DNA of 64,000 nucleotides from Umezawaea beigongshangensis (GCF_016464305.1 NZ_JAEIOJ010000004.1:124001-188000); one strand, 5' to 3'; numbered from the stretch's first letter, positions 25,437 to 36,421 are shown. Numbers and translations are program-made. The notes: a model not told the origin generated them from the sequence alone.

Positions 25437-27259
25437 CGCGCCGCCACCTCCTCGTCCTGCGCCGCGCTCCCGGCGGTGCCGGCGGTGCCGGCCGTGCCGG
25501 CGGTGCCGTCAGCGCTGGACAGCAACCGCCGGTACTCCTCGTCGTGCTCCAGCAGGTGGTGGTGCTCGCCCACGGCCGCGATCCGACCGTCGACGATCAT
25601 CGCCACCCGGTCGGCGAGCTGCACCGTGCTCGGCCGGTGCGCGACGACGAGCGCCGTCACCCCGTGCAGCACGCGCCGCAGCGCCGCCTCGACCTCGGCC
25701 TCGGTGTGCACGTCCAGCGCCGAGAGCGGGTCGTCCAGCACCAGCACGGCCGGTCGCCCGACGACCGCGCGGGCCAGCGCGAGCCGCTGCCGCTGACCAC
25801 CCGACAGCGACAGGCCCTGCTCGCCGATGCGCGTGTCCAGGCCCCACGGCAGCGCGTCGACGAACTCCTCCGCCCGCGCGATCCGCAGCGCCTCCCGCAC
25901 CCGCGCCTCGTCCGCGCCCGGAGCGCCCAGCGCCACGTTCTCGGTGACGCTCGCGGAGAACAGCACCGGCTCCTCGAACGCCGTGCCCACGACTCGCCGC
26001 AGGTCGGCGAGGTCGAGGTCGCGCACGTCCACGCCGTCCACGGTCACCCGCCCGGCGGTGACGTCGGCCAGTCGCGGCACGAGAGCCGTGAGCGTCGTCT
26101 TGCCCGAGCCGGTGGCCCCGACCAGCGCGATCGTCTCGCCGGGACGCACGTCCAGGTCGACGCCGCGCAGGACCTCGTCGTCGCTGCCGGGGTGGGAGAA
26201 CCGGACGCCCTCGAAGCGCACGTGCCCGCGCACCGGCGTGGCCAGCGGCACCGGCTCGGCCGGGTTCTGCACCGTCGTCGGCTCGTCGATCACCTCGAAG
26301 TACCGCTCGGTCGCCGCGGCGGCCTGGTTCGTCTCGGCCAGCAACCAGCCGATCGAGTCCGTCGGCCAGCGCAGGTAGGCGCTCACGGTGATCGCCGCGA
26401 CCAGCGTGCCCACGCTCGTCGTGCCCTGCGCGATGCCGAAGCTGCCCAGCGCGAGCTGTCCGGCGACCGCCATCTCCGGCAGCACGATCAGCACGGCCCA
26501 CAGCGCGGCGAAGATCCGCGCCTTGTGCAGCTCGGTCGCGCGCAACTCGGCGGCCTGCGCGGCGAAGCGCCGCGCCAGCTCGGGGCCGCGGCCGAACGCC
26601 TTGAGCACCCGGATGCCCAGCACGGACTCCTCGACCGTGGTCGTCAGGTCGCCCGCCTGGTCCTGCGCCGTGCGCGCCACGACCTTGAACTTCGACTCGA
26701 ACAGGTAGGAGATGGCCACCAGCGGCAGGGAGGTGACCAGGAGCACGGCGCCGAGCAGCGCCGACAGGTGGAACAGCACGCCGAGACCGATGACGAGCAC
26801 GGCCGTGTTGACCACCAGGAAGATGGCCGCGAACGCCACGAACCGGCGCACGGTGTTGAGGTCGGTCGTGGCCCGCGACAGCAGCTGGCCGGACTGCCAG
26901 CGGTCGTGGAACGAGACCGGCAGCGCTTGGAGGTGGGCGTACAGCTCGGCGCGCATCGTCGCCTCCACCGCCGTCGACGGCGCGGCGATCAGCTTGCGCC
27001 GCAGGTAGAACAGCCCGGCCTCGGCGAGGCCGAGCACGACGACGAGCAGCACGAGCCACGGCAGCGAGCCGGTGTCGCCGCGGGCGATCGGCCCGTCGAC
27101 GACCTCCCGGATCACCAGCGGGATCGCGAGGCCGCAGAGCATCGCCACGAGCGTCGCGAAGATCACCAGCAGCACCCGCGCCCGGTGGGGTCGGACGTGG
27201 GGCCAGAGCCTGCGCAGTGTCGACGTGGTGGAAGTGCTGCGGTCGGACAGGTCGGTCAC
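25433..27259 (-). CDS. ABC exporter half-transporter with degenerate ATP site
   Basis: A 608-residue half-transporter, upstream partner of the next gene. It has six membrane segments (about 20-320) and a nucleotide-binding domain with Walker A GATGSGKTT, signature LSGGQRQ and Walker B VLVLDDPLSALD, where Asp replaces the catalytic Glu. This is the usual asymmetry of heterodimeric ABC exporters. The C-terminus carries four tandem Gly-Thr-Ala triplets encoded by a 9-bp DNA repeat. The GTG at 27259 has an AGGGGGA ribosome site; the longer upstream frame reads into Arg-rich non-family sequence. Confidence 0.92.
   Translation of the reverse strand: MTDLSDRSTSTTSTLRRLWPHVRPHRARVLLVIFATLVAMLCGLAIPLVIREVVDGPIARGDTGSLPWLVLLVVVLGLAEAGLFYLRRKLIAAPSTAVEATMRAELYAHLQALPVSFHDRWQSGQLLSRATTDLNTVRRFVAFAAIFLVVNTAVLVIGLGVLFHLSALLGAVLLVTSLPLVAISYLFESKFKVVARTAQDQAGDLTTTVEESVLGIRVLKAFGRGPELARRFAAQAAELRATELHKARIFAALWAVLIVLPEMAVAGQLALGSFGIAQGTTSVGTLVAAITVSAYLRWPTDSIGWLLAETNQAAAATERYFEVIDEPTTVQNPAEPVPLATPVRGHVRFEGVRFSHPGSDDEVLRGVDLDVRPGETIALVGATGSGKTTLTALVPRLADVTAGRVTVDGVDVRDLDLADLRRVVGTAFEEPVLFSASVTENVALGAPGADEARVREALRIARAEEFVDALPWGLDTRIGEQGLSLSGGQRQRLALARAVVGRPAVLVLDDPLSALDVHTEAEVEAALRRVLHGVTALVVAHRPSTVQLADRVAMIVDGRIAAVGEHHHLLEHDEEYRRLLSSADGTAGTAGTAGTAGSAAQDEEVAAR
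25472..25507. repeat. 9-bp tandem repeat GGCGGTGCC, four copies
   Basis: Four head-to-tail copies, one with a single base change, inside the 3' end of the ABC half-transporter gene. On the coding strand they specify the repeated tripeptide Gly-Thr-Ala near the protein's C-terminus. Copy number may vary between strains by slippage. Confidence 0.7.
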
Positions 27260-27391
27260 GCGTCCCCCTCGGGTCCACCTCGACAGTACGAAGGCGGCCC
27301 GTTCCCGGCATCCGCTTTTTCCATCGTGCGACCTGGAGCGCGCTGGAGGTCCAGTTGCCGAGCGCGGTGCGTGCTGGACATCATGTGGGCC

Positions 27392-27628
27392 ATGACGCGC
27401 CCGGAGCCGGTCCGCTTCCTCCGCAGCGAGCCCTCGATGGCCTTCCCGCACGGCCGTCTGCTGGCCGTGCGGGAAGGACGCGCGCACGTGCTCTCCGCCG
27501 ACGGCTGGGACCGCGTGGGCGACCGCGCCCCGAGCGGAGCCACCCGCCTGAGCCGCGCCGAGGCCGAGGCCTGGTGCGCCCGCGAGGGCTGGCCCCAGCC
27601 CCTCCTGACCGAGGTCCCCCGCCCCTGA
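27392..27628 (+). CDS. Small soluble hypothetical protein, 78 residues
   Basis: I do not recognise a family. The sequence (MTRPEPVRFLRSEPSMAFPHG…) is compact with mixed charge and aromatic residues, no membrane segment, and one Cys in EAEAWCAREGW. Codon third-position GC is high and the ATG at 27392 is 8 bases after CATCAT, consistent with leaderless expression. It is divergent from the ABC exporter and convergent with the next membrane-protein gene. It looks like a true small gene rather than a shadow because nothing else occupies the interval. Confidence 0.55.
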   Translation: MTRPEPVRFLRSEPSMAFPHGRLLAVREGRAHVLSADGWDRVGDRAPSGATRLSRAEAEAWCAREGWPQPLLTEVPRP

Positions 27629-27640
27629 CCCGCGTGGGGG

Positions 27641-28069
27641 TCAGGAGCGCTTGATCTTGTAGGACGTCAGCAGGGCGGCCAGGGCGTAGCCCGCTGCCGC
27701 CACCAGGGCCGAGGCGACCCACTTGTTGCCCACGACGTCGCGCAGCGACTCGTGGAGGCGGAACCAGTGGGCCACGGCCACCACGAACGGGCCCAGGACC
27801 ACGATCGGCCAGACCGGGCGGACGCGGACCAGCCACAGGACGGGACCGGCCAGCAGCACGCTCAGCACCAGGGCGATCGGGAGGGCCACCAGCACGAGCA
27901 GGACGAACTCGCTCATGTCCGTCTCGTTCAGCCAGTCGTTGAGCACGCCGTTCTGGTACGCGCTGGCCCACGCCATCACGAGTCCGAAACCGACGACCGC
28001 GGACGCCACGACCCGGTAGAGAACGGTGAAGACGACACTCCTGGGGGACGTGCGAGTCACATCAGTCAC
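27641..28069 (-). CDS. Four-helix membrane protein, function unknown
   Basis: A 142-residue integral membrane protein. After a short N-terminus (TDVTRTSPRS) it shows hydrophobic segments at about residues 15-33, 50-75, 80-98 and 118-135, with a loop WLNETDMSEF between the first two and a basic C-terminus YKIKRS. I do not recognise the family. The GTG at 28069 or the in-frame GTG at 28060 could be the start. It lies downstream of sepH, separated from it by a strong terminator, so it probably has its own promoter. Confidence 0.65.
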   Translation of the reverse strand: MTDVTRTSPRSVVFTVLYRVVASAVVGFGLVMAWASAYQNGVLNDWLNETDMSEFVLLVLVALPIALVLSVLLAGPVLWLVRVRPVWPIVVLGPFVVAVAHWFRLHESLRDVVGNKWVASALVAAAGYALAALLTSYKIKRS

Positions 28070-28118
28070 GCCCTGCACTATTACCGCTCTGCCACCCCGC
28101 TCAAACCCCGGAACGCGA

Positions 28119-28153
28119 ACGGCTCCCGAGTCGCAACGCGATTCGGGAGCCGT
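28119..28153. terminator. Hairpin terminator after sepH
   Basis: An 11-bp perfect stem (28119-28129 with 28143-28153) with an inner 4-bp stem TCGC/GCGA. It begins 12 bases past the sepH stop on the minus strand. Confidence 0.75.
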
Positions 28154-28164
28154 GCACGTGCGGT

Positions 28165-29067
28165 CTACCCCCGGTTGGACCGGACGCCCAGCAGGACGTC
28201 CTCCCAGCTGGGCACGATCGGGTGGTTCTTCTTGCCGCGCTTCGGCGGCTCCTTGCGCGCGGCGGCGGCGTCGGCCGCGACGGCCTGCGCCGGGACCTGC
28301 TCGCCGGGCTCCACGGGCACGACCGTCTCCGGCAGGACGACCTCGACGGGCTCGGGCTGGCGGGGCTCCTCCTTGGCGAGGATCTCCGGCTCGAGCTCGC
28401 GGTCGATCGGCGACTGCGGACGGCTCTGCGCCTCCAGCGCCTGCCTGGCCAGCTGGGTGACCGGGCGGACCGTGCGCAGCGTGCGGTTCGGGTTCGGGTC
28501 CATCAGGTCGACGGCGCCCTCGTCCAGCGCGGTCACCGTCCCGCCGTGCGCTCCGGGGTGGAACGCCCAGTGGGCCAGGTTGTCCGACCGCCCCGCCTGC
28601 CAGTGCAGCTGGACGACCCACTTGCCGTCCTCGCCGCGCCAGGAGTCCCACCGCACGTCGGTGTAGTCCTGGCCGCGCAGCCCGAAGGAGTGCGCCACGA
28701 CCTCGCCGAGCGTCTGCACGTCCGGCCCGTCCTCGCGCACCGGGTGGGCGCGCTGGGCCAGGTCGGCCGTGCGGGAGCGCTCCAGCAGGACCGGGTACGC
28801 GTACCGCTCGACCCGGTGAGTGGGCAGCCCGGCCGCCGCGGCGACCTGCTCCACGCTCTCACCGGCGCGGATGCGCGTCTGGATCTCGCGGGGGCGCATC
28901 TGGCTCTGCACCTCGATCTCGATCTGCCCGAGCCGGGTGAGATCTCCGCGAGCGGCCGCCCGCAGCCGCTCGTCCGCGGGGAGCACGAAACGCTCGCCGC
29001 GGTCGGGACATTCGAGGATGACGGACTTGCCGTCCTCGTCGAGCCCGACGACTCGCAACGCTCGCAT
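28165..29067 (-). CDS. sepH: Septation protein SepH
   Basis: A 300-residue cell-division protein that in Streptomyces and mycobacteria binds FtsZ and stimulates its assembly. The N-terminal DUF3071 domain (about 1-165) begins MRALRVVGLDEDGKSVILEC and contains the helix-turn-helix motif VEQVAAAAGLPTHRVERYAYPVLLERSR. A disordered Pro/Glu-rich middle follows, and a short conserved C-terminal motif KNHPIVPSWEDVLLGVRS. Length is near the family norm. Of two adjacent ATG codons I choose 29067, because GGAGG is 5 bases before it; the ATG at 29070 is only 2 bases away. It sits next to serC, as in mycobacteria. Confidence 0.94.
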   Translation of the reverse strand: MRALRVVGLDEDGKSVILECPDRGERFVLPADERLRAAARGDLTRLGQIEIEVQSQMRPREIQTRIRAGESVEQVAAAAGLPTHRVERYAYPVLLERSRTADLAQRAHPVREDGPDVQTLGEVVAHSFGLRGQDYTDVRWDSWRGEDGKWVVQLHWQAGRSDNLAHWAFHPGAHGGTVTALDEGAVDLMDPNPNRTLRTVRPVTQLARQALEAQSRPQSPIDRELEPEILAKEEPRQPEPVEVVLPETVVPVEPGEQVPAQAVAADAAAARKEPPKRGKKNHPIVPSWEDVLLGVRSNRG

Positions 29068-29113
29068 CATGGCCTCCCTCCGCTGCGCCACCTGCTGAGC
29101 GCTGACGCTAATG

Positions 29114-29145
29114 CGGCGAGCCTCCTTGACGCGGGAGGCTCGCCG
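29114..29145. terminator. 12-bp hairpin in the sepH upstream region
   Basis: CGGCGAGCCTCC (29114-29125) pairs with GGAGGCTCGCCG (29134-29145) around an 8-base loop. It lies between serC and sepH, about 47 bases before the sepH start. It may be a second terminator for serC transcripts or a leader structure. Confidence 0.55.
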
Positions 29146-29238
29146 TGCGATTTGATATCTTCACGTGATCCTGCCCCAACTCCGGCGACCGCGCACTCCG
29201 GTTGTCGCAGTTCGTGCGCGCTGTGAACTCCCCGAACG

Positions 29239-29279
29239 CCGGCGAGGCCGCCCCGCGGTGCGCGGAACGGCCTCGCCGG
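29239..29279. terminator. Hairpin terminator after serC
   Basis: CCGGCGAGGCCG (29239-29250) is fully complementary to CGGCCTCGCCGG (29268-29279) with a 17-base loop. It begins 14 bases past the serC stop on the minus strand. Confidence 0.7.
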
Positions 29280-29292
29280 GTGCTGGACAGGA

Positions 29293-31164
<1,872 letters not shown>

Positions 31165-31168
<4 letters not shown>

Positions 31169-32274
31169 AGCGGCACCTCCAGGTCGACCGTCGTGCCCCC
31201 GGCTGGCTCGCCGCGCACGACGAGCGAGCCTCCCACCTGCTCGGCGCGCGCCCGCATCCCGCGCAGGCCGAACCCCTCCGGCCGCTCGCCGACGCCGCGG
31301 CCGTCGTCCCGCACGAGCAGGCGCACCGACGCCGGGCCGAACCGCAGCTCCAGGGTCACGTGCGACGCCCCGGCGTGCTTGCGGACGTTGTTCAGCGCCT
31401 CCTGCGCCGACCGCAGCAGCACCACCTCGACGGGGGTGGGCAGCGGGCGCGGCGTGCCGGTGGTCGACCGCTCGGTGGTGATGCCCAGCTCCTCGGCCAG
31501 CCGCGCGACCTGCCGCTCCAGCGCGTCGTCCAGGGAGCGGCCGGAGAGCTGCGCCGGTGTGGTGGTCTCCACCAGCGCCCGCGCCTCGGCGAGGTTCTCC
31601 CGCGCGGTGCCCGCGGCCAGCGCGAGGTAGCGGCGTGCCGCCTCGGGGTCGCCGTCGAGCCGCGACTCGGCCGCCTGCACGAGGGTCACGACGCTGGTGA
31701 ACCCCTGGGCGAGCGTGTCGTGGATCTCCCCGGCCATCCTTGCCCGCTCGGCGGCCACGCCCGCCTCGTGCGACAGGCGGGCGTAGTTCTCCCGCGTCTC
31801 CCGCAGCTCCTCGGCCTGCCCGACCATCCGGTCGATCGCCCAGGCGAACGCGTGCGAGAGCACCACGACGAGCGCGGTCAGCGGGAACACCCCGCTCGGG
31901 AAACCGGTGGTCAGCCACCCGGTCACCGGCCAGACGCCCACGAACAGGACGGCGGGCGGGAGCGCCCACCACAGCGGCAGGGACGCGTAGACCAGCGGGA
32001 CGTGGGCGAACAGCGCGAACGTCGCCGAGGGCGCGGCCAGCACCGCGCACACGTGCAGGACGAACAGCACGCCCAGGAACGGGACGCGCCAGCGCAGCTC
32101 CAGCCGGTCGTCCGGCAGCCGCGGCCGCACCAGCAGGCACCAGCAGGCGGCGAGGACCAGGAGACCGGTCGCCACCGCCTGCCGCCGCGCGGAGACCCCG
32201 TCGCCGAGGAGGACCGCCACCACCGTCACCGCGAGCGCGACGAGGGCGAAGCGGCTCCACGGGTCGACCCTCAT
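31165..32274 (-). CDS. Sensor histidine kinase of the ABC/two-component operon
   Basis: A 369-residue kinase of the HisKA_3 class. About six hydrophobic segments fill the first ~150 residues. The phosphoacceptor helix reads ARMAGEIHDTLAQGFTSVVTL with His in the EIHDTLAQG motif, and the ATPase domain has the N-box LRSAQEALNNVRKHAGA and GFGLRGMRARAEQVGG. The ATG at 32274 overlaps the permease stop (ATGA) and its own stop overlaps the regulator start. An intramembrane-sensing kinase working with the adjacent ABC-2 transporter is the natural reading. Confidence 0.92.
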
Positions 32275-33095
32275 CCCGCGCGCCGGTCCGTCCAGCGGAA
32301 CGTCACCGCGCACAGGGCGAGTCCCGCGACGCACCACGCGAGCAGCACCAGGGCGATCCGACCGTGTTCCCACGAACCGGCAGCCTCCTGCAGGGCGAGG
32401 GTGTCGGGCAAGAACACCGACCGGAACCCCTGGCTGACCCACTTGAGCGGGAACAGCGAACCGGTCGTGACCATCCACGACGGCAGCGAGGAGATCGGCA
32501 GGATGAACACGCCGGACACGAACTGGAGCGCCACGTACGGCAGGTTCAGCACGGCCGGGGCGCTGCGGGCGGAGCGGGCGAGCGAGCTGGCCGCGATGCC
32601 CAGCAGCGAGCAGGAGATCACGCCGAGCACGAACACCCACGCGAAGGTGAGCCAGCGGCTCGCGTCGGTCGGCAGGCGCACGTCGAACAGGGGGACGGCG
32701 ACCGCGAGCATCAGCACGACCTCGGCGGCGCTCGCGACGGCCACCAGGACCAGCTTGCCGATGAAGTAGGAGGCGGCGGGCAGCGGCGTGCCGTGCAGGC
32801 GCTTGAGCGTGCCGTCCTCGCGGTCCTGCGCGATGCCGACGCCCAGGGTGAGGAACGAGGTCGAGATGATGCCGGCGCCGATCATGCTGGCCGCGAACAT
32901 CTGGCTCGTCGTGACGTCCGTGCCGGGGATCTCGTCGCCGAAGACGCTGCCCAGCAGGGCCATGAGCAGCGCGGGCAGCGCGAAGGTGAAGAGGACCGCC
33001 TCCTTCGCGCGGAAGAACTGCCGGAGTTCGGCGCCGCCCCTGGCGAGGCCGAGCGCGAGGGTGCCGGGGAGCGGACGTGCCTCGGTGGTGGTCAT
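32271..33095 (-). CDS. ABC-2 type transporter permease
   Basis: A 274-residue inner-membrane permease with six hydrophobic segments, a large extracytoplasmic loop after the first (about residues 53-65) and the ABC-2 signature region SAPAVLNLPYVALQFVSGVFIL. It overlaps the ATPase gene by ATGA at its start and the kinase gene by ATGA at its end. With the ATPase it should form a drug or lipid exporter of the DrrAB/NatAB type. Confidence 0.9.
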   Translation of the reverse strand: MTTTEARPLPGTLALGLARGGAELRQFFRAKEAVLFTFALPALLMALLGSVFGDEIPGTDVTTSQMFAASMIGAGIISTSFLTLGVGIAQDREDGTLKRLHGTPLPAASYFIGKLVLVAVASAAEVVLMLAVAVPLFDVRLPTDASRWLTFAWVFVLGVISCSLLGIAASSLARSARSAPAVLNLPYVALQFVSGVFILPISSLPSWMVTTGSLFPLKWVSQGFRSVFLPDTLALQEAAGSWEHGRIALVLLAWCVAGLALCAVTFRWTDRRAG

Positions 33096-33925
33096 GCGCG
33101 TGCTCCGATCAGGTCCAGGTAGGTGTCCTCCAGGCTCGGCCTGGTCACGGTCAGCTCGGTCAGCTCACCGTGCGCGCCGAGCTCCGCGACCAGCGCGGTG
33201 GGGTTCGGGGTGCGGCGCAGCTGCGGGCCGCGCTCGTCGACCCAGCGCACGGTGGCCTCGGCCGTCGCGCGCCCGCCCAGCGAGGCGGGGGTGCCCTCGG
33301 CGACGACCTCGCCGTTCGCGATGACGGCGACCCGGTCGGCCAGCTCCTCGGCCTCGTCCAGGTAGTGGGTGGTCAGCAGGATCGTGGTGCCCTCGGCGGC
33401 GAGCGTCCTGATCAGCGACCAGAACCGCCGCCTGGCCTCCGGGTCGAACCCGGTGGTCGGCTCGTCGAGGAACAGCAGCTCGGGACGGCCCACGATGCCG
33501 AGCGCCACGTCCAGCCGCCGCCGCTGACCCCCGGACAGCGAGTCGGCCCTGGAGCGGCTCTTGCCGGTCAGCCCCACCAGCTCGACGACCTCGGCCGGGT
33601 CGCGCGGGTTCGGGTAGAGGCGGGCGAAGTGGCGGACCGACTCGGCGACGGTCAGCTCGCCCGCGTCGTGGGTGTTCTGGAGCACCACGCCGATGCGGGC
33701 CCGCCACGCCCGCGTCGCCCGGCCGGGGTCCTCGCCGAGCACGGACACCCGCCCGTCGTCGCGGCGGCGGTGGCCCTCCAGGATCTCCACGGTGGTGGAC
33801 TTGCCCGCGCCGTTCGGGCCGAGCAGGGCGAACACCTCGCCCGGCGCCACGTGCAGGTCGAGGCCGCGCACCGCCTCGTGCTGCCCGTAGGTCTTGCGCA
33901 GACCCCGTACTTCGATCGTGTTCAT
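33092..33925 (-). CDS. ABC transporter ATP-binding protein (DrrA-like)
   Basis: A 277-residue cytoplasmic ATPase, first gene of the operon. Walker A is GPNGAGKST, Q-loop VLQNTHDAGE, signature LSGGQRRRLD, Walker B LLFLDEPTTGFD and switch His LTTHYLDEAEELAD. The C-terminal ~60 residues resemble the DrrA extension of daunorubicin exporters. The ATG at 33925 is chosen because MNTIEVRGLRKTYG is family-like; an ATG at 33934 is also possible. It powers the adjacent ABC-2 permease. Confidence 0.92.
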   Translation of the reverse strand: MNTIEVRGLRKTYGQHEAVRGLDLHVAPGEVFALLGPNGAGKSTTVEILEGHRRRDDGRVSVLGEDPGRATRAWRARIGVVLQNTHDAGELTVAESVRHFARLYPNPRDPAEVVELVGLTGKSRSRADSLSGGQRRRLDVALGIVGRPELLFLDEPTTGFDPEARRRFWSLIRTLAAEGTTILLTTHYLDEAEELADRVAVIANGEVVAEGTPASLGGRATAEATVRWVDERGPQLRRTPNPTALVAELGAHGELTELTVTRPSLEDTYLDLIGARA

Positions 33926-33977
33926 GGGACACATGCTGTCGCCCGGAGGGGGTCCGGCGGGACGACCGTGCGACGTA

Positions 33978-34011
33978 CTCCCCGTGTCCACCGGTCGGTG
34001 GACACGGGGAG
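33978..34011. terminator. 16-bp hairpin terminator after citA
   Basis: Bases 33978-33993 are fully complementary to 33996-34011 with only two bases between them, so in practice a 15-bp stem with a 4-base loop. It starts five bases beyond the citA stop on the minus strand and insulates the ABC/two-component operon from citA. Confidence 0.8.
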
Positions 34012-34015
34012 CGGA

Positions 34016-35149
34016 TCACGCCGCCGAGACGGTGTCCCAGCCCTCGACCTCGGAGGGGGTGCGCGGGGCGGGGCCGACGTACTTCGCGGACGGCCGGACC
34101 AGGCGGCCGGTGCGCTTCTGCTCCATGACGTGCGCCGACCAGCCGGCCGTGCGGGCGCACGTGAACATCGCGGGCATCATGTGCGGCGGGACCTGCGCGA
34201 AGTCCAGGATCACCGCGGCCCAGAACTCCACGTTCGTCTCGATCGCCCGGTCCGGCCGCCGCTCGCGCAGCTCGGCCAGCGCCGCCCTCTCCAGCTCGGC
34301 GGCCACCTCGTAGCGCTCGGCGCCCAGCTCCTGGCACGTGCGGCGCAGCACGCGGGCCCGCGGGTCCTCGGCCCGGTAGACCCGGTGCCCGAAGCCCATC
34401 AGCCGCTCCTTGCGGTCCAGCAGGCCCGCCACGAAGCCCCGCGCGTCACCGGAGCGCTCGACCGCCTCGATCATCGGCAGCACGCGCGCCGGAGCGCCGC
34501 CGTGCAGCGGACCGGACATCGCGCCGATCGCGCCGGACAGCGACGCGGCCACGTCGGCCCCGGTCGAGGCGATGACCCGCGCGGTGAAGGTGGAGGCGTT
34601 CAGGCCGTGCTCCGCCGCCGACACCCAGTACGCGTCGAGCGCCTTCACGTGCGCCGGGTCGGGTTCGCCGCGCCAGCGGGTGAGGAACCGCTCGGTGGTC
34701 GACGCGCACTCGTCGATCCGCTTCTGCGGCACGGCCGGGCGGCCGAGGCCGCGCGCCGACTGGGCCGCGTAGGACAGCGCCATGACCGACACGCGGGCGA
34801 GCTGCTCGCGCGCCTGCTCGTCGGTGATGTCCAGCAGCGGCTCGCAGCCCCACACGGGGGCCAGCATCGCGAGCGCCGCCTGCACGTCCACCCGCACGTC
34901 ACCGGTGTGCACCGGGACGGGGAACGGCTCGGCGGGCGGCAGGCCCCGGCCGAAGCGGCCGTCGACCAGCAGCGCCCACACGTCGCCGAAACCGACGTGA
35001 CCCGCGAGGTCCTCGATGTCCACGCCCCGGTAGCGCAGCGCGCCGCCGTCGCGGTCGGGCTCCGCGATCTCCGTGCGGAAGGCGACGACGCCCTCCAGAC
35101 CGGGTTTGAAACCGTCGTCCTGCTCGACCACCTGCACCACGTCGTGCAC
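34016..35149 (-). CDS. citA: Citrate synthase-like protein (CitA / citrate synthase 2)
   Basis: A 377-residue citrate synthase of the short actinobacterial type 2 group, condensing oxaloacetate and acetyl-CoA (or possibly propionyl-CoA). Catalytic residues are visible: His in AEHGLNASTF, His in MSGPLHGGAP and MGFGHRVYRAEDPRA, and the later FWAAVILDFAQVP region holding the active-site Asp. Relative to GltA at 45.6 kb it lacks the N-terminal ~45-residue extension. It is divergent from pdxH with a 519-base spacer. Whether it acts as a main citrate synthase or a methylcitrate synthase is not decided; no prpB/prpD genes are near. Confidence 0.88.
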   Translation of the reverse strand: MHDVVQVVEQDDGFKPGLEGVVAFRTEIAEPDRDGGALRYRGVDIEDLAGHVGFGDVWALLVDGRFGRGLPPAEPFPVPVHTGDVRVDVQAALAMLAPVWGCEPLLDITDEQAREQLARVSVMALSYAAQSARGLGRPAVPQKRIDECASTTERFLTRWRGEPDPAHVKALDAYWVSAAEHGLNASTFTARVIASTGADVAASLSGAIGAMSGPLHGGAPARVLPMIEAVERSGDARGFVAGLLDRKERLMGFGHRVYRAEDPRARVLRRTCQELGAERYEVAAELERAALAELRERRPDRAIETNVEFWAAVILDFAQVPPHMMPAMFTCARTAGWSAHVMEQKRTGRLVRPSAKYVGPAPRTPSEVEGWDTVSAA

Positions 35150-35668
35150 CGTCCCGTTCTCTCGCGTCGTCTCCCCGGACTCCGCGCGCGACCTGGAACT
35201 CCGGCGCGCGGGCTGGCGCCACAGTGCTCCCGCGAGAGCCGCTGGGCAATCATCCCGGCGGTGGTTTCGATCACGATCCAGTGAACGATTCAGTCGGGCG
35301 GTTCCACCGCGCGTGCGCCAGCCGCGCCAGCGCCCCGCCGCGCCCCGTCGAGTCCGGACCCGACGCGGTTCCCGGCGGCGGTCTCACGACCGTCCTGGCG
35401 CGCGACGCCGTGACAGCGCAGCGTGACGACGGCTCCGCGTCGCGCGCACAAGCGAGATGGAATTCCCCGGAGAACCCGCTGGAAACGCGGGGGATCGTCT
35501 GACTCGATCACGTTCACGATCTAGACGAGCGACGCGTGCGGACGGTCACCTCGACCGGTGTCGGGCATCACCGTCCGGGTGGTTTCGCGGTGGTGGATTT
35601 GGCCGTACGGTCGCGTGACCACGGGCCATCACGAGTACCCGTCTTCTCGCTCGGCTGGAGGTCGATCC
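35150..35668. other. 519-base divergent intergenic region, citA/pdxH
   Basis: No convincing gene is seen. Short open frames on both strands (35224-35502 plus, 35290-35517 minus) have mixed, non-family composition. It must hold the promoters of both flanking genes. TACGGT at 35606-35611 is a possible pdxH -10, about 58 bases before the ATG. Confidence 0.5.
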
Positions 35669-36325
35669 ATGACGGAGACGACGAACATCGCACTCCCGGC
35701 GATGCGTGCGTCCTACGAGCACGGTTCGCTGAGCGAGGCGGAGCTGATGCCGACGTGGCACGAGCAGTTGCAGCTCTGGCTGGACCAGGCGGCGGGCGCG
35801 GGTCTGCCCGAACCGAACGCGATGGTGCTCGCGACGGCCGACACCGAGGGCCGCCCGTCCTCCCGCACGGTGCTCGCCAAGGGACTCGACGCGCGCGGAC
35901 TCGTGTTCTTCACCAACTACACGTCCAACAAGAGCCACGACCTCATGGCCACGCGCTACGCCTCGGCCACGTTCCCCTGGTACCCGGTGCAGCGGCAGGC
36001 GCACGTGCGCGGCACCGTGGAGAAGGTCGGCCCGGAGGAGACGGCCGCCTACTGGGCGAGCCGGCCGCGCGGGTCGCAGCTCGGCGCCTGGGCGTCGCCG
36101 CAGTCCCGCGTCGTCAGCGGCCGCGGCCCGCTGGAGAGCGCGCTGCACAAGATCGAGAGGCAGTTCGCGGACGCCGAGCAGGTGCCCGTGCCACCGCACT
36201 GGGGCGGCTGGCGCATCCGGCCGGAGGAGGTCGAGTTCTGGCAGGGCCGCCGCGACCGGATGCACGACCGGTTGCGCTTCCGGCAGGGCCGCGACGGCTG
36301 GTCGCTGGAACGCGTGGCTCCCTGA
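35669..36325 (+). CDS. pdxH: Pyridoxamine 5'-phosphate oxidase PdxH
   Basis: A 218-residue FMN flavoprotein that oxidises pyridoxine/pyridoxamine 5'-phosphate to PLP. FMN- and substrate-binding signatures are present: SSRTVLAKGLDARGLVFFTNY, SNKSHDL, QAHVRGTVEKV, SRPRGSQLGAWASPQS and the C-terminal WQGRRDRMHDRLRF. Length is normal. The ATG at 35669 has GGAGG 8 bases upstream, and the longer frame upstream is not family-like. PLP made here serves SerC and the PLP enzyme at 9.7 kb among others. Confidence 0.96.
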   Translation: MTETTNIALPAMRASYEHGSLSEAELMPTWHEQLQLWLDQAAGAGLPEPNAMVLATADTEGRPSSRTVLAKGLDARGLVFFTNYTSNKSHDLMATRYASATFPWYPVQRQAHVRGTVEKVGPEETAAYWASRPRGSQLGAWASPQSRVVSGRGPLESALHKIERQFADAEQVPVPPHWGGWRIRPEEVEFWQGRRDRMHDRLRFRQGRDGWSLERVAP

Positions 36326-36338
36326 TCCCCCGGCACGA

Positions 36339-36374
36339 CGAGGCCGCCTCCGACTCCGGTCGGGGGTGGCCTCG
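36339..36374. terminator. Hairpin terminator after pdxH
   Basis: CGAGGCC (36339-36345) pairs with GGCCTCG (36368-36374), and seven to eight further pairs including G-U extend inward to a 6-base loop. It starts 13 bases after the pdxH stop. Confidence 0.7.
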
Positions 36375-36407
36375 GTGACGTTCTGGGGTCGGCACAACTC
36401 CTTCGCC

Positions 36408-36413
36408 TAGGCT
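36408..36413 (+). promoter_or_regulatory. -10 element TAGGCT of a leaderless promoter
   Basis: TAGGCT ends 9 bases before the GTG at 36422. TAGGCTAACGA is identical to the box in front of the MarR gene at 17063. Confidence 0.55.
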
Positions 36414-36421
36414 AACGAGTC

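Noticed and set aside
35224-35517. Small genes in the citA-pdxH spacer
   Set aside because: The open frames on both strands lack family features, ribosome sites and -10 boxes at the starts, so the spacer is treated as regulatory.
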